Below, piece by piece: positions 57,471-64,000 of a stretch of 64,000 bases of DNA. The notes beneath the pieces were generated by a model. That model had not been told where the DNA came from and did no database searches. It was given only the letters and a program-made list of their open reading frames with translations. Made by a program: the position numbers and the translations under genes. Every line of letters starts with the position of its first letter. Position 1 is the first letter of the stretch. This DNA is from Viscum album (lineage: Eukaryota; Streptophyta; Magnoliopsida; Santalales; Viscaceae). The stretch covers positions 2,129,038,024 through 2,129,102,023 of the forward strand of contig OY728122.1 of assembly GCA_963277665.1 (NCBI GenBank), in the 5' to 3' direction.

Positions 57471-57512
57471 GCGTTCATGCGTACGTACGGCCTACTGTCT
57501 CCATGAACGGTG
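57471..57512 (+). repeat. E7 LTR CpG-rich module, copy 3
   Basis: GCGTTCATGCGTACGTACGG then CCTACTGTCTCCATGAACGG. The outer CGTTCATG and CATGAACG words are inverted, so this copy can form a stem with the module in its loop. The matching part of the 3' LTR is outside the window. Confidence 0.75.
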
Positions 57513-59133
57513 TATTTAATTCCATTTATCGATCTATCATATGTATATGTATATTCTGAATATATATTACATATAAATAATGTTTTAAATTTTGGAATTA
57601 AGTAAATCAGGATATAAGTGATAATATCAAGAACAAAAATTCCAAACATGTATGATAAATAAAATAATTTTACCCAAAATGCTGCTTTAACATGGAACTT
57701 ACAAAAGAACGGGTAATATAAAGTCATAAGTGAACCATATATGATATCATAACAATGAATATGATTCTGTAATAAGTAAATGAAATTATTTAAATCATTA
57801 TACAGGAGGTTCGGATACGTATGAAGCATATTAGACCTAAGGTAAGGGATAATTATTCCAATCTCATTCTTATCTGAGATTGTTTATTCGTAAGTATTTA
57901 CTGGGGTTATATTTATCATCCCTATCCAAGTTTTATAAAAACTAATTCATGTATATTTAAAGTCCTTTTTACCCATTTTGGAATTTTACTACATGGTATG
58001 TAAGGAATCATTTTTTTGTTTACCATACGAGGTACTTTTTGACTTTTCTGACAAAAGTACAAGAAAAATGTTATTCTTAACTTATACGGCGTGAATGGAT
58101 TTTTACGGTTTTATAACGCCTCATTTTCATGAAGCTTACTCTACAAAATTTTATGAATCTTTTCAAAAAAATACATTTATTTTAAAATTGCATGGAATTT
58201 TGTGAAAATAATATGATTTTGAAGATGAAAGGATATTTTCCTCAAGAATTCATTTCAAATGTTTTCTCAAAACCATTTTCAATCTAAGATGACATTATTT
58301 CATATGTGTATGTTTCAAGTTTAAAAACTCTATGATTTACATGGTTTCACTTTTCTTATGATGAAATGTCTATATTTTTTGTATGGATTATGAGATGATG
58401 GGATGATGTTTATGAAACCCATTTTATTATTTGGGTTATGATGAATTTTTTAAGTTTATTTTGTGGCACAAGTAAGAATGATTTCATAATGAGATGGGTG
58501 GGTCCTATATCTCCCTCCAATGCATTGGTTAATGATTTATATCTCATGAGATAGACATGGCTGGAACGGTAAGTTAATCTGGTTCAGTAATACAGGACTG
58601 GAACGTGTCGTGAACTCGATTCAGAAAGGGACTCTGTCCACTAAGATAGTCTTGGCAGCAATGCCTTGGCTACTATGGAAATCATATCATGTGATTAATG
58701 TTTTTTCAACAATTAAAAGTTTTATTTACAATATATTTTATCATGAATGATGCTCTATTTTGATCTATACCTTATGTACTTCCATGTTTTATGTCATTTC
58801 TCATGATTTCAATGTTTAAACATTATGTTCATGTTTTTATGTTCAAATGTATATGGTTTTTTTAATTTTCTCCATTCTTACCCTTATTGAGAATTTGAGC
58901 TCACTATTTTTATGTTTTCTTTTCCCCGGGATATAAGAAATGTTTAAATAATAAAAAGGGGGAAGATCTCGATGGGAGATGTTGAAGATCTTTCACCACG
59001 ATTAGAAGATTACGTTCCAAGTTTCCAAAGACACTAAACTATTACGGTCCTTGTGTGTCTGTTTTTGTTATGTACTAAGTATTTCAAAAAAGTAATGTAA
59101 TGTCCATGTACGTCAAGATTTGGGTCTCTACAG

Positions 59134-59146
59134 TTGGTATCAGAGG
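59134..59146 (+). other. E7 primer binding site
   Basis: TTGGTATCAGAGG matches the initiator Met-tRNA primer site TTGGTATCAGAGC at 12 of 13 positions, directly after the LTR end. It is the best preserved primer site in the window. Confidence 0.92.
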
Positions 59147-59391
59147 AAAGGTTTAGTAAACATTTAGAAACTAGGATGAGAAAAATTTAGGTATATCCCT
59201 AGAGATATTTCTAAGGTATGTCTAGGGATGTCCCTAAGGTTAAGTAGACATATAGGTTATAGTCCTATAATTGCGCTAAAGATATTAGAATTAAACCTAA
59301 GATGTTAGATATTGAAGGTACTCCCCCTTTATTATGTTGTTTTCCTAGCATGATTTTTGCCTCTCACACTATTCTTTTTGGGTTTTAGAAA

Positions 59392-59925
59392 ATGGCTGGA
59401 AACAGGAAGATTCACGATAATGGAGGATATGATGGACAATGGAATGATATTCTTCATTAGAAACCAAATGAAATTGGATCTGGAGGTCCATATATTGTTA
59501 TTATATCTAATCAGAAATCTCATAATATGATCAATAATCTCAACTTTGGTATGTTTCCTGACTCAACTAATAAGAGAAAGATGGAGTTTCATGATGATCA
59601 TAGAGGAAATAAAGTTCAATTCCCCTCATGTAAATCGTGTGGGAAGATGCATCAGGGAGAATGCTTCAAAGGAACTGGAAGATGCTTTGGGTGTGGAAAA
59701 GAAGGAAACAAAGCCAATAATTGCAAAGGAAAAGGTTTAGTTAACACCATGGACAAGGATAATGGTATTTCTAAGACATCAACAATGGTTAAATGTTTTA
59801 AATGTGGAATGTATGGGCATTATGAAAACCAATTCCCTAAGGGAAAATCTCATGAAGTGAATCAGCATGGTCATATGAGTAGTATTTATGTGGATGATGA
59901 TGAGGAGACTACAAATGATATATGA
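59392..59925 (+). pseudogene. gag: E7 Gag-derived zinc-knuckle protein, one in-frame stop
   Basis: A 177-codon frame starts ATG at 59392 (MAGNRKIHDNGGYDGQWND), has one TAG at 59458-59460, and is open from there to 59925. It holds three knuckle-like motifs: CKSCGKMHQGEC, CFGCGKEGNKANNC with the His replaced by Asn, and CFKCGMYGHYENQF with the last Cys replaced by Phe. This corresponds to the nucleocapsid end of a gypsy Gag; the capsid domain is absent. It would bind RNA rather than form particles. The sequence before the ATG (TTTTTGGGTTTTAG) looks like a splice acceptor. No protease or pol frame follows. Confidence 0.82.
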
Positions 59926-60590
59926 GATGAAAGAAGTGTTGATGCTCAGTCAGTTGTTTATAATGGTATTAGAATGATTGTATGTTTATCAAAAGTTATG
60001 TTGTGTAGTTAATGCTACTATGGAATAAAGAATCATCTATGGATTGTTACACTATTTTTTTCCTAAAGTATTTGAATGTATATGTTGAATGATACCAGTA
60101 ACCATGAAAGGTTATTCAGATATTTTTGGAAAGTAGATGATATGCGCATAATGAAGCGATAAGAAGATAATGAGATGTTTGATTGTATTCATGAGCTCAT
60201 GACTGATATAAGGGCTAAGTGATATTATGGTTTTAGTATATAGAATTTTTGGGATTTTGGTATGTGGAAAGTGTTAAAATTTAAAAACATTCATGTTTTC
60301 CCTAAGGTTCAATGGGTATTCATTCTTCAAGAGAATACATGATTAAGGTATTCACATGATTGTAATTTGACCAACAAGATATATCTTATGATATATGGGG
60401 GATAAATGATGGCATAAATGTGATTGTTATGTGACATTTCAAGTAATCATTTTCTTTATACTATGATCTTGGACCAAAGTATTTTAGATAATCCTAAATA
60501 TTGGAATGGATTATGTTGTACATAAGTTATTATTGTTTAAGTATAGAACATTTTTTGATATTATTGATGGGATGTTATAGTAATTTAGTT
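59926..60590 (+). other. E7 internal non-coding stretch 1
   Basis: Between the zinc-knuckle gene and the SINE there is AT-rich sequence with no open frame over 60 codons and no protease or RT motif. It may contain worn pol sequence, but I cannot show any. Confidence 0.5.
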
Positions 60591-60599
60591 TTAGAAAAA

Positions 60600-60716
60600 G
60601 AAAAACCTACAGGACGGGTGACATCCCATCGCGTTGGACAAGGCTGTGGGAATCAAACCCACAACCGAAGTACGACTGGACTTTATCGCCTACCACTGGC
60701 CTACGAGAAGTCCCTA
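60600..60716 (-). mobile_element. tRNA-derived SINE-like sequence inside E7
   Basis: On the minus strand a head with TAGGCCAGTGG (60703-60693), fitting the pol III A box TRGYNNARNGG, is followed 33 bases later by GGTTTGATTCCC (60659-60648), one change from the B box GGTTCRANTCC. The segment is CpG-containing and GC-richer than its surroundings, and a T-rich tail (TTTTTCTTTTTC) ends it at about 60594. TAGTT-like words flank both ends as a possible imperfect target duplication. It does not fold into a convincing tRNA cloverleaf by eye, so a SINE is preferred over a tRNA gene. Confidence 0.65.
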
Positions 60717-60719
60717 GTT

Positions 60720-61330
60720 AGTATAAATTATTATTATTTTATTAATAGGTATGATATATGAAGTATAAGTTCATTTCTGGAATTGTATATGATTAACCTC
60801 ACCATAGATGGACTTATGTATATTTGATAACTTTTGATAACATTTTGTTTGAAACAGATGGAATGACCCATCATTCTATCGTATGATCTGTTAACACTTC
60901 ACGAATAACAAATTCAACTTCATTTCTTTAAGAGATGAAGTGGAAATTGTTCAAAGCATGAACAACAGTGAGATTGTTCAAAAATCATGCAAGTATTTCT
61001 TCTCATTAAGATTTTTCAACTTTAGGGAAGTGATATTGAAAACAAAAAATGTTGTCCTAGTGCTCTTATATCTGATGAATCAGATGGTACCTTAGATCAT
61101 CACAAATATATGGCTTTGTGATTGATGGCTTTTTCATAGCCTTGTTCTCTACCACTCTCTGTCAGAACTTGATGGTTAGATTTTTCTTCCATATCTATAT
61201 TTTCACTTATGTTCATTTATATGGAAACCTAGTGATGAGTTACTTTGGGTAATCATTACATTTCATACATTAGTTATTAAAATTAAGTTTTAGTATTCCT
61301 TTTTACGATGTGGGTTTCTATGAATAGTAA
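60720..61330 (+). other. E7 internal non-coding stretch 2
   Basis: 610 bases of AT-rich DNA without an open frame or known motif lead up to the pol-tail sequence at about 61345. Confidence 0.5.
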
Positions 61331-61344
61331 ATGATTTATAACCC

Positions 61345-61386
61345 TGACGAATTTCGAGGATGAAATTAATTTAAAGGTGGGTAGAA
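61345..61386 (+). other. E7 pol-tail relic and polypurine tract
   Basis: GAATTTCGAGGATGAAATTA matches the TTCGAGGACGAAAT wording that closes many chromovirus pol genes. AAAGGTGGGTAGAA follows and directly precedes the LTR start at 61387. This ties E7 to a chromovirus parent although RT and integrase are gone. Confidence 0.82.
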
Positions 61387-64000
61387 TGTAACACCACGAG
61401 ATTTTATGAGATATATTATTTTTAATTTCTTTAATCTTCTATTATACACTACACCAAGATTATCTTGTACTATACGAAAAACCGCATTAGATTGTAGTAT
61501 ATGCAACACTATTCTTGGATTGCATTACAAACAATCGTGACTTACCTAGATAGCGTGTATAGTACGCAATACTGGGTTTCACTAAAAAATGATATATTGT
61601 TATAATATTATTATAGACTAGCCATTATGAATAGTATTAACTACATTTTGAATTTTATAACATTATTATTCATCTTAAACATTTTCTAGAATATGGTATG
61701 AGAACAAAATAAATTTTTCGTGTAAAATATTTATTTTTTAGAAACTGCAGTTTTCCCACCTTTTGATGGAGCACCCACATTAAATCTTGTTTTTGAAATG
61801 TCTATAAGTTCAATTTGACAAAATAAAATTCTTCTTTGGAATCAATATATAAAACTTTACTTTGGATAATTTTTTCATATTATTCTGATAACTTGTATAT
61901 TTTAGTGAAAAGTAAAAACACGCTATATTTTAATTAAAAACAAATTTTTTTCATCGCAATAATTTATATGGTTAGATTATATTTTTAATTTTTTTTAAAG
62001 TGAAATTAGAATTTATTTTTACCATTTCATCCAATGTTGTTAATTGGAATTAATTTCACTTTGAAATTGGATATAAACAAGTATCAATCTTTTGATAGTT
62101 TTTGTTTCTTAAAAACACGCTATTTGTTTTGATAATAGGAATTAATTATAAAATTAACTAATGCCACTTCTATGTTTTTAATTTGGAAAAATAGACATAA
62201 ACTATGAATTCAGAATATAAAATAATTCTTAGGCTGAATTTTTGGTATTTTTCTGAAAAACATCAATTTTCGATGAATAGTGAAACCACTTAGTGATAGT
62301 TAAAAAATGGACTTTCATTTAAATGAAATTTTACCACTTCTGTGAATTGAATTTCAAAATTCCGAGAGGCACGGCTAATATCAAGTAATGAAATGTGGTT
62401 CAATGATATGAAAATAATTTTTGGTGAATAGTAACATTTTACTTTTATTTACCACGGTTAAAAGTAATTAGGGTAATAAAGGGTAAAAATGATATTAATA
62501 TTACCCGAACACATGTCCTAATTCTATTGGATCAGTATAATTCGACCAAAACGACCTTAAGAATAAAATATGACCATTTAGGTCAACTTGGATTAGATTA
62601 GGTCATTTATTAATAATTTATTTAAAGAAGGGTTAAAATATTTGAAATCAATGTTTAATAACTAATTCATTTTTAATATAGGGTTATACATAAGATAAAT
62701 TAGACTATAAATATTCATTAGAAAAATAAAATGATTTCCTACCTAATGGTATATTATTTATAATTTTTAGACATTATATAAGTTAAGTTATTTATGACAC
62801 AATGGTCATGCAATAATTACCTAAATAATGAAATATTAACATAATTGATATTATAAATAACCAAATAAATGTAATTTGAGACTTTTTTTGAATTCCAGTA
62901 ATTTTATAGGTTAATATGACATGTTAGTATTGATTAATTAACTTTGTTCGAACTAAACATTCTGTTATGATTTTCACAAAAATCAATTACCAAATAGTGT
63001 CAAAATTGACATAAATAGTTTTTAAAACAAATATTATATTATTAATTGTTATTTTATTCTTCAAAATATACGGTTCTGAAAAATGAATTAGATAAGGTTA
63101 TATATATTAATAATAAACAACTTGGGGTTCGTTTGGATTTTTATAGTATGTTTATTAACCCTATAGTGTAAGAAAACAAAAAGACACAGTAAAAGTGAAA
63201 TTATTTAACTTAAAGCTAAATCTAAATGATAAGGTTAAAATAGAAACCTAATCTTGTATAAATTCTATTGGATGAGAGTATTTCTACCCATACCTACCTT
63301 AGCAATGAAATAAATCGATTTGGAGCTATTAAAAACCGAATATGACTTTATAATAAAATTATATTTTTAGTTTTTCCATAGGTGTCCCTCTCCTCCCTTA
63401 TAAAAGGGAACCCCTTCCCTCTTTTCTTCACACCATTTGAGATTTTATGCTTGGCCAAACCCTGCAAATTTCTCTTCCCAACTTTCCTAAAAACATCCTA
63501 GAGGTTCGGGTCTTCTTAAAAGACCATCTTTAGTGCCCTAAGAGGAGGTTAAGAAGAGGGGCTTCAAAGAAGAGGTAATGTCCATTACCAATTCTTTCAA
63601 CTTTATTTCATCTTCTACTTCTTCTTCTTTAGTTGTTTCATCATCAAGTAATGAAATAAGTCCCAATAATATACATATATGTTATTATAAGTATTAAACA
63701 ACCCTATTTCACCATATATCTATGCTATGGAAAACGAAATCGCCACGCGTGCGTATGTATGGAATTCCGTCTCCACGCCGTGGTGTAATATGTTTTTGAC
63801 CACCACCTTAAATGGATGGGTATAATGGTGTAAATAAATAACTATATATGATTATTTTAAAGTTATATTGATTCTGAAATATTATACATACACTTTAATA
63901 TAATTCCACAATCATGGGAATGATATCATCGCTCGTGCGTACGTACGGACTACCGTCTCCACGACGCGATGAGCTTCATTCTCCATGTTAACCATTCATG
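61387..64000 (+). repeat. E7 3' LTR, first 2.6 kb, cut by window end
   Basis: It begins TGTAACACCACGAGATTTTA and aligns continuously with 54730-57345. It includes the TATA box at 63399-63406 and two of the CpG-rich modules (about 63746 and 63932). The remaining 1.8 kb should lie beyond the window. Confidence 0.9.
63399..63406 (+). promoter_or_regulatory. TATA box of the E7 3' LTR
   Basis: TATAAAAG in the same CTCCCTTATAAAAGGGAACC context as the 5' LTR box at 56741. Confidence 0.8.

Larger units (their letters stand above)
54730..59132 (+). repeat. E7 5' LTR, 4.4 kb
   Basis: It begins TGTAACACCCCGAGATTTT and ends GGGTCTCTACA. The first 2 kb are AT-rich up to a TATA box at 56741, so U3 is about 2 kb and R/U5 about 2.36 kb. 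Three CpG-rich GTACGTAC modules lie in the transcribed part. There is no open frame of note; 56921-57184 and 57446-57829 (minus) show no known domain, and the first is not kept in the other LTR. Confidence 0.9.
54730..64000 (+). mobile_element. E7: long-LTR, gag-only non-autonomous gypsy-type element (continues past window)
   Basis: TGTAACACC starts both LTRs (54730 and 61387), and 54730-57345 aligns with 61387-64000. The 5' LTR ends CA at 59132, followed by a near-perfect primer site. The internal region is only 2254 bases and ends with a gypsy-type pol tail, polypurine tract and LTR start. The only coding trace is a zinc-knuckle protein. If the 3' LTR has the same length, the element would be about 11 kb with 80 percent LTR. 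It lies within RT of E6. LTR divergence is about 10 percent by eye in the first 200 bases. Confidence 0.88.

Noticed and set aside
57446..57829. 127-codon frame on the minus strand of the E7 LTR, with hydrophobic stretches
   Set aside because: It lies wholly inside an LTR, is rich in Tyr/Ile/Phe as expected from AT-rich DNA, and has no recognisable motif. The corresponding region of the other LTR is outside the window, so conservation cannot be tested.
1..64000. CRISPR arrays, bacterial operons, phage or integron structures
   Set aside because: No regularly spaced direct repeats, no ribosome binding sites and no prokaryotic genes were found. All coding traces are plant retrotransposon domains.

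Overview
This window looks like intergenic DNA from a flowering plant with a large, repeat-rich genome. I recognise no host protein-coding gene, no rRNA and no ordinary tRNA gene. Nearly everything interpretable is Ty3/gypsy LTR-retrotransposon sequence at different stages of decay, set in very AT-rich, CpG-poor DNA. The plant assignment rests on Athila-type and Tekay-like chromovirus polyproteins, primer sites resembling TGGTATCAGAGC and TGGCGCCGTTGCCGGGGA, and nested long-LTR insertions. The species cannot be named from the sequence alone.

Layout. (E1) 1-7606, plus strand: a Tekay-like chromovirus with LTRs of about 3.45 kb. Its 5' LTR is cut by the window start, and most of its protease, RT and integrase core is missing. 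7607 to about 16.87 kb is an AT-rich desert. (E2) at least 18731-36139, plus strand: the most decayed gypsy element, split inside its reverse transcriptase by (E3) 21802-34685, minus strand, a chromovirus with LTRs of about 2.4 kb. The 3' LTR of E3 is in turn split by (E4) 23098-26030, a 2.93 kb solo LTR with perfect TGTCGC/GCGACA ends. 36140-37678 is AT-rich filler. (E5) 37679-47308, plus strand: a nearly full-length Athila-lineage element with readable gag, protease, RT, RNase H and integrase, all frameshifted. Its 5' LTR has lost about 0.83 kb including the promoter. 47309 to about 49.3 kb is AT-rich filler. (E6) about 49.3-54729, plus strand: a chromovirus LTR, leader, gag, protease and the start of RT, cut by (E7) 54730 to beyond 64000. 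E7 has 4.4 kb LTRs around only 2.25 kb of internal sequence, which encodes just a zinc-knuckle Gag fragment and carries a tRNA-derived SINE.

How the parts relate. The nesting gives a relative order: E2 before E3 before E4, and E6 before E7. By eye the LTR pairs of E5 and E7 differ by roughly 10 percent, while those of E1 and E3 differ more. No element has an intact polyprotein, so none looks autonomous now. The points most worth a second look are E7 as a gag-only, very-long-LTR non-autonomous element; CpG-rich GTACGTAC modules in its LTR; quasi-palindromic ACAYGNCRTGT motif clusters in E6; and two independent insertions (E3 into E2, E7 into E6) at almost the same codon of RT.
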